64,000 bases of DNA, taken from positions 248,001-312,000 of the forward strand of contig JAITTY010000006.1 in the NCBI GenBank assembly GCA_031286695.1, read 5' to 3'. The notes under the pieces were generated by a model. That model did no database searches. It was not told the origin of the DNA and saw nothing but the letters and a program-made list of their open reading frames with translations. Within the stretch, counting starts at the first letter, position 1. Each line of letters opens with the position of its first letter. The stretch comes from Sphingobacterium sp. GTDB lineage: Bacteria > Bacteroidota > Bacteroidia > Sphingobacteriales > Sphingobacteriaceae. The translations under genes were made by a program, and so were the position numbers. Shown one piece after another: positions 1-9,056 of this stretch.

Positions 1-1689
1 TATGCAGAATTAAATTTTGGTGAATTATATAAGCCACTGGCTGGATTAAAGTATAAATTGAATGCAGGTTATTCTTATGTACCTGTCAGGAACAATGAAT
101 ACGAAGGGGAATCGGTGTATAATTTTGCTGGGCTCGGACGTATTACCAATAGTGAAACACAATCCTATACCGTGGAGAATATATTGACTTATACCAGAGA
201 CTTTGGTAAGCACCATATTGACTTTACGGGGCTATATGCCGCAAAGAGCAAATATTGGCAACAAGCGATTGCAACAGGGGAAGTATTTCCTAACGATGCA
301 TTAGGATGGGGAAATTTGGGCGCTGCTTCAACGCAAAAAGTTTCATCTACTGCAGATTTATACCGTTCTATTTCACAAATGGGTCGCTTAAATTATGCTT
401 ATGATAGTCGCTATATGTTGACCTTGACCGTTCGGCGGGATGGTGCATCTGTTTTCGGAAGAAATAATAAATACGGTGCTTTTCCATCCGCAGCTGCAGC
501 ATGGAATATTCACAATGAATCCTTTATGCAAAACACCAAACATATTGTCAGTAATTTAAAATGGCGTATTTCTTATGGTCTTTCTGGAAATGAGGCGATT
601 GGTATTTATCAGACCCAATTCTTAATGAATTCGAATCCTATGGCAATGAATGGTCTATCGACGACTGCCTTAAATATTCGTACGTTGATGGGCAATGATA
701 ATCTGCAGTGGGAAAAAACGAAAGGTTTAAATACTGGTGTTGACTTTGGACTATTTAATAATCGGATCTCCGGTAGTATTGATGTCTATAAATCCAGTAC
801 TTATGATATGTTACTGCAACAACTTTTGCCAAAATTAACTGGTTTTGTGAATGTATATTCCAATATGGGTAAACTGCAGAATACTGGTGTAGACCTGACC
901 TTGAATACAAAAAATATTGTGAAGGATAATTTTAACTGGTCAAGTACATTGGTATTCTCCCGTAATAAAAATAAGATTACCGAAGTATATGGCAATGGTA
1001 AGGAGGATTTGGGCAATAGATGGTTTATTGGTCAACCCGTAGGTGTCATTTATGATTATACGAAAGTTGGCATCTGGCAGGAGGATGAGATTGCCTCCGG
1101 CGCGAATAAAGGCTGGGATGATGCTGCGCAAGCTGGAGATCTCAAATTGGCAGATCTAAATGCCGATGGAAAAATTGATGACGGCGATCGATCTGTTTTG
1201 GGACAGACTGCACCGAAGTGGACTGCCGGTTTGACAAATACGCTTACTTATAAGGCGTTTACGCTCAATGTTTTTATCAATACTGTGCAAGGGGCATTAC
1301 GTAATAATCCGCAGATTGGCGGAGCGTCGGATGAGATGGGACGTCGCAGTACACCAGCAGCACTGGGCTATTGGACGCCGGAAAACAAAAGTAATGAATG
1401 GCGTTCTTTGGGTAATCACTCCAATATCCATGGTTATGGTTTCCCCTCAAATGCGAGCTTTACCCGTTTGAAAGATGTGACCTTAAGTTATACAATGCCG
1501 CAACAACTTGTCGAAAAAATTGGTGTACAGGGGCTGACAGTATATGCTAGTGGTCGCAATTTGTATACATGGACCAACTGGTTGGGCTGGGATCCTGAGG
1601 CGCGCGATATTACACGTGGATCCACGAACGATGCTATTAACTATCCGATGGTCAGGACTTATGTTTTAGGGATTAACCTTAGTTTTTAA
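1..1689 (+). CDS. SusC/RagA-family TonB-linked outer-membrane protein, C-terminal part
   Basis: The frame is open from base 1, so the N-terminus (signal, carboxypeptidase-regulatory domain, plug) lies outside the window; 562 residues remain. These are beta-barrel sequence of the SusC type: alternating aromatic strands, a region reading RRDGASVFG followed by a KYGAFPS turn as in many SusC barrels, and a terminal strand ending in LSF, the expected aromatic C-terminus. The family imports oligosaccharides or peptides across the outer membrane using TonB energy together with a SusD lipoprotein. A SusD gene follows after 37 bases, presumably in one transcript. The substrate cannot be told from the sequence, because no enzyme gene of the locus is visible here. 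Confidence 0.93.
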   Translation, partial: YAELNFGELYKPLAGLKYKLNAGYSYVPVRNNEYEGESVYNFAGLGRITNSETQSYTVENILTYTRDFGKHHIDFTGLYAAKSKYWQQAIATGEVFPNDALGWGNLGAASTQKVSSTADLYRSISQMGRLNYAYDSRYMLTLTVRRDGASVFGRNNKYGAFPSAAAAWNIHNESFMQNTKHIVSNLKWRISYGLSGNEAIGIYQTQFLMNSNPMAMNGLSTTALNIRTLMGNDNLQWEKTKGLNTGVDFGLFNNRISGSIDVYKSSTYDMLLQQLLPKLTGFVNVYSNMGKLQNTGVDLTLNTKNIVKDNFNWSSTLVFSRNKNKITEVYGNGKEDLGNRWFIGQPVGVIYDYTKVGIWQEDEIASGANKGWDDAAQAGDLKLADLNADGKIDDGDRSVLGQTAPKWTAGLTNTLTYKAFTLNVFINTVQGALRNNPQIGGASDEMGRRSTPAALGYWTPENKSNEWRSLGNHSNIHGYGFPSNASFTRLKDVTLSYTMPQQLVEKIGVQGLTVYASGRNLYTWTNWLGWDPEARDITRGSTNDAINYPMVRTYVLGINLSF

Positions 1690-1726
1690 CGATCCCGCAT
1701 CATTTTTCAAAATCAATTATATACAC

Positions 1727-3439
1727 ATGAAAAAGACGATAAACAATTATACAACTTTATTTTCCATGCTGGCTTTGTTGTCCGTAGGAGCAAGTTCTTG
1801 TGGTAAAGGTTATTTGGACGAAAAACCTTATTCAAGTTACGACGCTACCAATGTTGATCCGACTACGGTTGAGAACAGATTGTTAGGCTTACACTACAAT
1901 TTTGCGCAGCTCTGGGGATATAGTGGCAGACAAGGATTTCTTTCCTGTTGGCAGATTGGGACAGATATTACCAGCGCTGGATCAACTGAGGGAGTCGAAA
2001 ATCCTTTTTATCAGTATGCCGATCTGAACTCCGAAAATGGAGGCGTAAGCTTTTTATGGGAAAAATGTTATGCATTTATTAATAATGCAAACCTTGTGAT
2101 AGATGGCGTGGGGGATAGTAATGCGAAAGCTTCTGCCGAGGCAAGATTTTTTCGCGCTTATGCCTATAATATGCTTGTTACCCTTTGGGGTGATGTGCCT
2201 CTGTTGACAAGTTCGATCAAAGTACCTTCATTTAATTATACACGGACCTCAGTCGCAGAAATTGACAAAGTTATAACCGAGGATTTGGATTATGCTATTA
2301 AAGAACTTCCTGATCTTGGAAAAGCCAGTGCGCCTAGCCGCATTAACAAAGATATGGCAAGACAGCTTGCTACAGAAGCTTTTTTACGAATAGGTATGCG
2401 GGATGCGAGCTATTTGGCACAGGCAGAAGCAATGGCAACGGCTATAATCGATGGCGGTAATTATAAACTGATCGAAGCACGTTACGGAAAATATCTGTCC
2501 GAAGGCGGTGATTATTTTAGAGATATGTTTCGACAGGGTAATATGCGTCGTGGACAGGGAAATACCGAGGCGATCTGGACTTTTGAAGTAGAGCTGAATC
2601 GAGAAGTAAATGGTGGTACTATTGATAACCCTCAACAACGTCGGGTATGGCAGCCGGCTTATCACAAATGGGATGGGATGGTTAATGCCGATTCATTGGG
2701 TGGAAGAGGAAATGGCCGGTTAAGACTTAGCAATTTTATGAAGTATAAGGTCTGGCAAGGTCTAAAGGGAGATATCAGAAATAGTAATTTCAATATTCGA
2801 CGTACAACGAATTATAATCGTCCAAACTTTAGTGCAGAAATTGGTGTTGACGTGGATGGATTTCGGGTAGCAAAAGGTGCCGGAATTAAAAATGTTGTCA
2901 TCAAAACAGGGGATAAAGTTGTCCCTTTCCGAACCGATAGTTTGGAAGTGTGGTATCCTTTTCCAACGAAATGGGGCGGTTATGATCCATTAGACGATTT
3001 TGGCTATGCACTGGTAAAAGATTGGCCTGTCATGAGATTTGGAGAAACCTACTTGCTACGGGCTGAAGCTCGTTTGCGTCAGGGAAATACCGCAGGTGCC
3101 GCAGAGGATATCAATAAACTGCGAGACCGCTCATTCAAAGCAGCACGTGTGGAGTCCAGTAATAATCAATTGGGAAAAGTCGCTGCCAGTCAATTAACGA
3201 TTGATTTTATTCTAGACGAAAGAGCTCGTGAACTGATTTCAGAGGAGAATCGTCGAATGACCTTAGTCAGAATGAATAAATTGAAGGAACGTATTTTACT
3301 TAACGGTGATTCCGGTCCAGCAAATAAGATAACGACTGGTTTTCAGGATTATAATGTCTTATTGCCTATTCCACTAACTGAAATTCAGCTGAATAATAAA
3401 GACGGAGATAACCTGAAACAAAATCCAGGCTATAAATAG
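1727..3439 (+). CDS. SusD/RagB-family nutrient-binding outer-membrane lipoprotein
   Basis: The 570-residue protein starts with a lipoprotein signal peptide whose lipobox cysteine is about residue 25 (GASSC). A helical SusD body follows, with the FFRAYAYNMLV segment typical of the TPR-like N-terminal half and a C-terminal RAEARLRQGN...INKLRDRS region typical of the RagB/SusD domain. SusD proteins cap the SusC barrel at the cell surface and bind the incoming glycan or peptide. It lies just downstream of the SusC gene, and a strong terminator follows at 3487-3530, so it probably closes this transport operon. The ligand is unknown. Confidence 0.93.
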   Translation: MKKTINNYTTLFSMLALLSVGASSCGKGYLDEKPYSSYDATNVDPTTVENRLLGLHYNFAQLWGYSGRQGFLSCWQIGTDITSAGSTEGVENPFYQYADLNSENGGVSFLWEKCYAFINNANLVIDGVGDSNAKASAEARFFRAYAYNMLVTLWGDVPLLTSSIKVPSFNYTRTSVAEIDKVITEDLDYAIKELPDLGKASAPSRINKDMARQLATEAFLRIGMRDASYLAQAEAMATAIIDGGNYKLIEARYGKYLSEGGDYFRDMFRQGNMRRGQGNTEAIWTFEVELNREVNGGTIDNPQQRRVWQPAYHKWDGMVNADSLGGRGNGRLRLSNFMKYKVWQGLKGDIRNSNFNIRRTTNYNRPNFSAEIGVDVDGFRVAKGAGIKNVVIKTGDKVVPFRTDSLEVWYPFPTKWGGYDPLDDFGYALVKDWPVMRFGETYLLRAEARLRQGNTAGAAEDINKLRDRSFKAARVESSNNQLGKVAASQLTIDFILDERARELISEENRRMTLVRMNKLKERILLNGDSGPANKITTGFQDYNVLLPIPLTEIQLNNKDGDNLKQNPGYK

Positions 3440-3486
3440 CATTTTTCTTCTTGAATAAGGATGCTATCCGGTAGGTGAATCGACCC

Positions 3487-3530
3487 AAAAAGACAATGGA
3501 CTTATTCTAGGATAAGTCCATTGTCTTTTT
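3487..3530 (+). terminator. Rho-independent terminator after susD-like gene
   Basis: A perfect 19-bp inverted repeat (arms 3487-3505 and 3512-3530, loop of 6) begins with five A and ends with five T. It follows the SusD stop by 47 bases and should end the SusC/SusD transcript. The A/T ends would let it work in both directions, but both neighbouring genes read rightward. Confidence 0.85.
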
Positions 3531-3566
3531 TAGGATAAATGTTATTTTCGTGTAAACGAACGAAAT

Positions 3567-4493
3567 ATGAGTATAGCATTGATACTGAATAGAGCCAGGG
3601 CCGAAGAGTGGAAGGTTGAAATCAATCAACATCTACCTAAAATAAAAGTAGAGATCTTCCCTGAAATCGAAAATTATGAGGAGGCTGAATTTGCGCTTTG
3701 TTGGAAACCTGAGATAGATTATTATACTCATTTTCCCAACTTAAAAGTTATCCAGTCAGGGGGAGCCGGAATTGACCACCTATTTCCGAAAGATATCCCA
3801 TCACATCTCCATATTTGTCGGATTATCGATCCCATGTTGAAAAGCGATATGTTTGAGCATATTTTGACCTGTTTAATGTATTCAATGAAGAAGTTTTCGG
3901 CGTATATAAAGGGACAAGAAAAGAAACATTGGCGTCCCTTGTTATACAAATCAATTGGAGAAACTAAGGTTACTATTTTAGGTTTAGGGGAAATTGGCGG
4001 TTATGTGGCGGAACGGTTAGCTCAGTTGGGATTTAACGTAAACGGATGGTCTAGTTCGCCTAAAAATCTACAGAGTGTCAGCTCGTTTACCGGAATGGAT
4101 GGACTTAGCACCGCCGTAGAAGACGCAGATTTTGTTGTTAATGTCCTACCTTTGACAGATGCAACAAAAGGAATTTTAAATCATAGCCTATTCAATTTGT
4201 GTCGAAAAGAAGCTGTATTAGTTAACGTTGGTCGAGGTGAACATCTCATAGAAAATGATTTACTGGATGCAATTGCCGAGAAAAAAATTGCGGCGGCTTA
4301 TCTTGATGTATTTCATAAAGAACCGTTACCGCAAGATCATCCATTTTGGGACTGTCCATCTATTTTTATAACGCCTCATGTGGCTAGCAGAACCAACATA
4401 AGATCCTCGGTTGAACAGGTTGTGGATAATTATATAAGGATGAGCGAAGGGCGTTCTTTACTTAATGAAGTTTCTTTAGAAAAGGGATATTAA
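3567..4493 (+). CDS. D-isomer-specific 2-hydroxyacid dehydrogenase (GhrA-like glyoxylate/hydroxypyruvate reductase)
   Basis: The 308-residue cytosolic protein has the two-domain architecture of NAD(P)-dependent D-2-hydroxyacid dehydrogenases. A Rossmann motif GLGEIG is at residues 139-144, the NVGRGEHL segment carries the substrate region, DVFHKEPLP contains the acidic partner, and the catalytic histidine is H271 in TPHV. The short catalytic domain and the absence of the standard GxGxxG spacing of lactate or phosphoglycerate dehydrogenases fit the GhrA branch, which reduces glyoxylate or hydroxypyruvate. It appears monocistronic. The exact substrate is inferred from the family only. Confidence 0.85.
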   Translation: MSIALILNRARAEEWKVEINQHLPKIKVEIFPEIENYEEAEFALCWKPEIDYYTHFPNLKVIQSGGAGIDHLFPKDIPSHLHICRIIDPMLKSDMFEHILTCLMYSMKKFSAYIKGQEKKHWRPLLYKSIGETKVTILGLGEIGGYVAERLAQLGFNVNGWSSSPKNLQSVSSFTGMDGLSTAVEDADFVVNVLPLTDATKGILNHSLFNLCRKEAVLVNVGRGEHLIENDLLDAIAEKKIAAAYLDVFHKEPLPQDHPFWDCPSIFITPHVASRTNIRSSVEQVVDNYIRMSEGRSLLNEVSLEKGY

Positions 4494-4643
4494 ATAGCCG
4501 ACTCATCGCCGAGCTTCGCTGTTGTTGGTCCTTGTCGTTAACAGTTGATCTTTTTTGTTTTTATCTTTTATAAACCTTTAGGTAAATGAATTTTATTTAA
4601 TAGATTTATGTTATCTATTAACCCTTTCTTTATTAACAGGTTT

Positions 4644-6695
4644 ATGAAAGTACAAGTCTCTGCAAACTTTAAGAAACATGCGCGTAAAACAATAATATCC
4701 ATTATTGTCTTCGCAATCACTTATATTATTCTACTTATTCTGGCGATAGGTATTACTGTTGGTTTTACCTTATTAGGTGTATTGATATTTGCATCTAAAC
4801 CTATGTTTTTAACAGCCGTGTTATGTTTGGGTTTATTCGGTTCGGGACTTACCATATTATTCTTTTTATTGAAATTTGTTTTTGCGTCAACAAAAGTGGA
4901 GACGGGGCATCTTACGCAAATATCTGAACGCGACGAGCCTCAATTATTTGCCTTGATCCATGAAGTGGTGAATGAGGTTCATACAAGTTTTCCAAAGAAA
5001 GTTTTTCTGTCACATGATGTCAATGCATCTGTGTTTTATGATTCGAATTTCTGGAGTATGTTCCTTCCCATTCGAAAGAATTTACAGATTGGCGTTGGTT
5101 TAGTGAATTCGGTCACGCAGCAAGAATTAAAGGCTATTCTTGCCCATGAATTTGGACATTTCTCGCAGAAGAGCATGAAAGTGGGGAGCTATGTTTACCA
5201 CGTCAATCAAATTATCTACAACATGCTGTATAAGAACGAATCGCTTGACAATATGTTTGAGAAATGGGGAAATATCAGTGGTTATTCGGCGATCTTTATT
5301 AGCCTGTCGGTTTTTATTATTCAACAGATTCAAAATATTCTAAAGCATCTCTATACGTATGTTAATCTCAATTATCTCGCCTTGTCTCGTGAGATGGAGT
5401 TTCATGCGGATGAAATTGCTGCACACGTTGCTGGCTCTCAGGCCTTGGCAGACTCACTGCTGCGGCTAAGCTTTGCAAATCACGCGCTCAATAATGTACT
5501 TACTTTCTATGATGGCAAATTTTCGGAAAATATCCGGAGCAGTAATATTTATCCTGAGCACAGGTATGTTATGCTGATGTTTGCCGAGCGAAATAAATAC
5601 CAAATGCGGGATGGCTTTCCACAGATTGAACTGTCAACGTTAAAAAAATATGATAAATCGAAGCTAAATCTTGAAAATCAATGGTCTTCGCATCCATCCG
5701 ATGAAGATCGGGTAAAGGCATTACAAAAACTCAATATCGTGAAGCAGGAAATCCGAAATGAACCGGCCATTGAATTGCTTGCCAATGCTGCTGCGGTAGC
5801 GCACACAATTTCTGATAAGTTATTCTCAGGTGTACAATATGAACAGAATCCCTCAATGTTAGAAATAGCAGCTTTTAGAGCCGATTTTGAAAGTAAAATG
5901 AATAAATATGCTTTCGATCAAAAGTTCAATGATTTCTACGATTACAACCATCCTGTACTGAAAGAAGGCACTCCACCTTTTGGAAAACCAATCAAGCAAT
6001 CTTTTGAAGAATTATTTGACGATAGTAAAGTGGATACTTTATATGAACTTAATAGTTTGAAAAATGATCAATATGTCGTTGAATCAATTAGCAAGGGTGA
6101 GCTGAAATTAAAAACATTTGACTATGATGGTACGAAATATCAACCCGCAGATGCGGTTGAGTTACTTCAGCAGATTGAACATACTATAGCTGCTACAGAG
6201 CAGAAAATTACCGATTATAATCAACAGATCCATGCTTACTTTTTACGGCAGGCCGATTTACAGGGAAAGGGTAAAGAGTTTGAGCAAAAATATAATGACT
6301 TTGCCACATTTGATAAAAATTATGGGGAGGGACAGACACGGTATAATGAGATGGTGGAGAATACTGAGTTTATTTTTCAAACGGTGCCGTTTGCAGCTAT
6401 TGAAGCGAGGTTAAGTGATCTGAAACGAAGGGAGGACGAATTTAAAAAAGAGCTTGCATCGCTTCTAGCACTTCCGGAAAGTCATCAAGGATTGGATGAG
6501 AATTTAATTCGATCGTTAGAGAAGTATGTCAACAATGAACTCGTATATTTCCATGTAGACCATTACAATGAGGAGAATCTTCAGATTTTATTTAATGCTA
6601 TTTCAAGCTATAAAAAATTATTGGATGAAAATCATTTCACGAAAAAAAAGTGCTATTTAGAATTTATGCTTTCGCTTGAAGAAAACAAAGAATAG
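4644..6695 (+). CDS. M48-family membrane zinc metalloprotease
   Basis: A large protein of about 683 residues. Two strongly hydrophobic segments lie near the N-terminus (about 20-50 and 60-90), followed by the peptidase core with the zinc motif HEFGH (histidine codon at 5145-5147) and the downstream glutamate region SREMEFHADEIA that supplies the third zinc ligand. The C-terminal third is charged and probably coiled-coil (repeated QQI..TEQKITDYNQQ pattern). M48 proteases such as HtpX and its relatives degrade or process membrane proteins. An ATG 36 bases upstream (4608) is an alternative start; I prefer 4644 because the MKVQVS start looks like a natural N-terminus. Substrate unknown. Confidence 0.85.
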   Translation: MKVQVSANFKKHARKTIISIIVFAITYIILLILAIGITVGFTLLGVLIFASKPMFLTAVLCLGLFGSGLTILFFLLKFVFASTKVETGHLTQISERDEPQLFALIHEVVNEVHTSFPKKVFLSHDVNASVFYDSNFWSMFLPIRKNLQIGVGLVNSVTQQELKAILAHEFGHFSQKSMKVGSYVYHVNQIIYNMLYKNESLDNMFEKWGNISGYSAIFISLSVFIIQQIQNILKHLYTYVNLNYLALSREMEFHADEIAAHVAGSQALADSLLRLSFANHALNNVLTFYDGKFSENIRSSNIYPEHRYVMLMFAERNKYQMRDGFPQIELSTLKKYDKSKLNLENQWSSHPSDEDRVKALQKLNIVKQEIRNEPAIELLANAAAVAHTISDKLFSGVQYEQNPSMLEIAAFRADFESKMNKYAFDQKFNDFYDYNHPVLKEGTPPFGKPIKQSFEELFDDSKVDTLYELNSLKNDQYVVESISKGELKLKTFDYDGTKYQPADAVELLQQIEHTIAATEQKITDYNQQIHAYFLRQADLQGKGKEFEQKYNDFATFDKNYGEGQTRYNEMVENTEFIFQTVPFAAIEARLSDLKRREDEFKKELASLLALPESHQGLDENLIRSLEKYVNNELVYFHVDHYNEENLQILFNAISSYKKLLDENHFTKKKCYLEFMLSLEENKE

Positions 6696-6832
6696 TTCAA
6701 TGCTCTGTCGTAATTGCCCTCCAAGATTGACGATTTGTCCCCTATTAACTGTCAAAGCAATGGTCTATTTTTGATGTATGCTGATCCGATTTGGAATTGG
6801 GTTTATTGTATTAAAAACTAACCTTTTTTGTT

Positions 6833-7471
6833 ATGCGGAAATTAATAATGAAAATGTCTATTTCGATTGACGGTTTTGTTGCCGACGTCAATGGTGAAAC
6901 GGGGTGGATGTTCAAAAGTGGTGATGATCATTCTAGGGCTTGGGTTTTAAATATCTGTGCGTCTGCTGGTATTCATATTATGGGGCGAAAGACCTTTGAA
7001 GTGATGGCCTCTTATTGGCCTGCTGCGACAAACCCTTTTGCGGGAGCAATGAACGACATCCCCAAAGCTGTCTTTACCCGTAGGGGATATAATCCTACAG
7101 TCAAAGGCTTTTCTAATAAATTGAATGCCAAACAGTCGAGCGAACAAGGGGATGATTTCTTCAATCGTGAGGGGGATTTGCTGAATTCCTCTTGGACGGA
7201 TGCCCGGGTTTTTGATGGAGATCTCTTGAGTGGGATACAGGAACTCAAGGCGGAGCCTGGTCGTCCTATTGTTGCTCATGGCGGTGCTGAATTTATGCGA
7301 AGTTTAATTGAAACCGGACTAATTGACGAATATCATTTGATCACACATCCAATTGCTTTAGGAGCTGGACTATCTATCTTTAACGGTCTTTCCAAACCCT
7401 GTGAACTAAAGCTTGTGGATGCGCAGGTTTTTCCGGGCGGTGTTATCGCGCATACCTATTGTCCAGAATAA
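6833..7471 (+). CDS. Dihydrofolate reductase-fold protein (RibD C-terminal-like)
   Basis: The 212-residue protein opens with MKMSISIDGFVAD, the first strand of RibD C-terminal/DHFR-fold reductases. It then shows IMGRKTFEVM, the nucleotide-binding strand, and a closing GGAEFMRSLIETGLIDEYHL helix-strand motif typical of this family. Members reduce pteridine- or flavin-like substrates with NADPH, though many stand-alone copies have no assigned reaction. It converges on a DinB gene and shares a hairpin terminator with it. I claim a family assignment only; there is no operon partner to suggest a pathway. Confidence 0.8.
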   Translation: MRKLIMKMSISIDGFVADVNGETGWMFKSGDDHSRAWVLNICASAGIHIMGRKTFEVMASYWPAATNPFAGAMNDIPKAVFTRRGYNPTVKGFSNKLNAKQSSEQGDDFFNREGDLLNSSWTDARVFDGDLLSGIQELKAEPGRPIVAHGGAEFMRSLIETGLIDEYHLITHPIALGAGLSIFNGLSKPCELKLVDAQVFPGGVIAHTYCPE

Positions 7472-7507
7472 AATGAAAATACGACATATAGATGTCGTAT
7501 TTTCATT
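7472..7507. terminator. Bidirectional terminator between convergent genes
   Basis: A perfect 16-bp inverted repeat with a 4-base loop (arms 7472-7487 and 7492-7507) starts immediately after the stop codon of the DHFR-fold gene. It lies 15 bases beyond the stop of the minus-strand DinB gene. Runs of A and T inside the arms give a U-rich 3' side in both directions. Confidence 0.75.
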
Positions 7508-7522
7508 CGGGTAGCTAGTCTT

Positions 7523-8020
7523 TTAGAAATTCTGTGAATCTGCAGAAGGTCCATAACTTGCCGGTAGAGGAATGTTATTGAGTCTATAATAAACACCCAA
7601 CTGTGCCCTATGGTGTGTAATCTGATTTAACGAATGGCGAATAGCTTCATATTTGCTCCAGCTCGCCAATTCATGGCCATCATTTTTGATGGTCCAGCTT
7701 GGAATCAAGTCCTCTTCTTTAGCTCCTTCCAAAGCTGTTTTTCCAGCTTCATAATCTTCATCGAGCTTTTTTAATAGGTCCTCTCTTGTTGATAGACTTG
7801 TTGGTACATAACCACTTTGAGCAAAATCAAGTTCGGAAGTTTTTAAAATGGTACTTGGCCATTCGAAAACTTCGACTAAGTGAGTTGCTAGACGCATCAT
7901 CTTCATGCTTTTTTCATGTGGGGCATATTCATTCTTGCCTTCAGGAAAAAGTGCGATAAAGTTTTTTGTGATTTGATACTCACTCGCTAACTCTGATTTT
8001 AATTGTTGTAACGTGTCCAT
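7523..8020 (-). CDS. DinB-family protein (four-helix metal-binding fold)
   Basis: The 165-residue protein fits the DinB/YfiT-like putative metalloenzyme family. It has an early histidine in the MRLATHLVEVF helix and a C-terminal NQITHHRAQLGVYYR helix, whose paired histidines are the usual third and second metal ligands. DinB proteins are small cytosolic four-helix bundles; many act as thiol-dependent transferases or are stress-induced, but most lack a known reaction. It is monocistronic and convergent with the DHFR-fold gene. The family call rests on the HH-R-Q-L-G-Y-R motif and on length. Confidence 0.8.
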   Translation of the reverse strand: MDTLQQLKSELASEYQITKNFIALFPEGKNEYAPHEKSMKMMRLATHLVEVFEWPSTILKTSELDFAQSGYVPTSLSTREDLLKKLDEDYEAGKTALEGAKEEDLIPSWTIKNDGHELASWSKYEAIRHSLNQITHHRAQLGVYYRLNNIPLPASYGPSADSQNF

Positions 8021-8365
8021 GTTTTTTACTGTAATGGTTTAAAATTCGATTTGTTATCCTACTAATGGCCTTTGCTCTGGAATTGTTTTTTGTTTGGTAT
8101 TTCTTTTCCTGCTCGGGTTTACCAAAGATAATACCGGTTAGTGACAGCTATTTGTCAGTAGTTGTGGAAAGGTTTATTCGTTTATGATCAAAAATGGATG
8201 CAAGATGGATTCAGTTTCCATCAACTGCCTTGCACTAGATCAGATTGCGCTTATTGAGACAGTTGCAGCAAATAATAAAGCAGGTCGAGCGAATTGTAAA
8301 TAGTAGAGAACTGAGCCGATAGCCTGTGTATATTTGGTTGATAGTTAATTAAATAATATTGAGAT
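8021..8365. other. Intergenic region, 345 bp
   Basis: This divergent spacer separates the DinB gene (minus) from the hypothetical membrane-anchored gene (plus). A -7-like box TATATTTG lies at 8329-8336, 30 bases before the next start, but no TTG is found at the matching -33 distance. A 39-codon frame at 8184-8303 has no recognisable homology and is not called. Confidence 0.5.
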
Positions 8366-8938
8366 ATGAAACATAAAAAGGCAATATTCATCGTTGTTGG
8401 ACTTGTATTGGTTGCAGCAATTGCTATCGGTATTTGGGCGAACAGCGTATTGGGTGATATGGAAGAGGATCAAACAAAAACAGAACAATTATCTTCCAGA
8501 ATTTTAGCTGATTTTGGCGATCATACCGCTATCAATAAATATCCGGTTCAATTAGCTGCATTAAATTGGGGAACGAATTGTTTAGTGTTGGAAAATGGCG
8601 GTATAGGCAATTTAGGGGTAACTTATAAAAGCAAATGGAATGAAGGATTGGGCACAGCTGATAATTATCCTGGCGAGGGTGTAAAAGGTATTGTTATGAT
8701 CGCTATGGATATGAAGGAAAAAGGGGAATATGTCAACAAGATCGGACAAAAAGATAAAGCTTATCAACGAAACTATATTGTTAGCTATGTCGATCTTGAT
8801 AAGAAAGTCATTGTTGCCCGTGATACGTTATATGGGGAAGAACCACCTTTGGTCAATCGTTCAACTGGTTCTGGCGCCGGCGATTTTCCATCTGATACAG
8901 CTGTAATCAATTCGATCAAGGGCCGTTTGAAATTGTGA
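8366..8938 (+). CDS. Hypothetical protein with N-terminal membrane anchor
   Basis: I do not recognise this 190-residue protein. It has a basic N-terminus (MKHKK) followed by a single hydrophobic stretch at about residues 6-26, then a polar domain expected outside the cytoplasmic membrane. There is no lipobox cysteine. The soluble part is rich in Gly, Asn and Lys and includes a motif reading NWGTNCLVLENGG. It stands alone between a DinB gene and the macroglobulin gene, both separated from it by spacers, so context gives no function. Confidence 0.6.
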   Translation: MKHKKAIFIVVGLVLVAAIAIGIWANSVLGDMEEDQTKTEQLSSRILADFGDHTAINKYPVQLAALNWGTNCLVLENGGIGNLGVTYKSKWNEGLGTADNYPGEGVKGIVMIAMDMKEKGEYVNKIGQKDKAYQRNYIVSYVDLDKKVIVARDTLYGEEPPLVNRSTGSGAGDFPSDTAVINSIKGRLKL

Positions 8939-9056
8939 TTTTTTTTCTTTTTTTCGGTTATGGAATTTTGATATTCTTTGCATCCCTGCATGAAAGTTGA
9001 AGTGCTGGGTGAAAGAAATCTAGTGCTTGGCTTTAAGTTAATTTATCTATTTTTAA

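Noticed and set aside
8184..8303. 39-codon plus-strand frame in the DinB/hypothetical spacer
   Set aside because: No recognisable family, no promoter fit, and it ends well before the next gene; it could be a degraded fragment, but there is nothing to support that.
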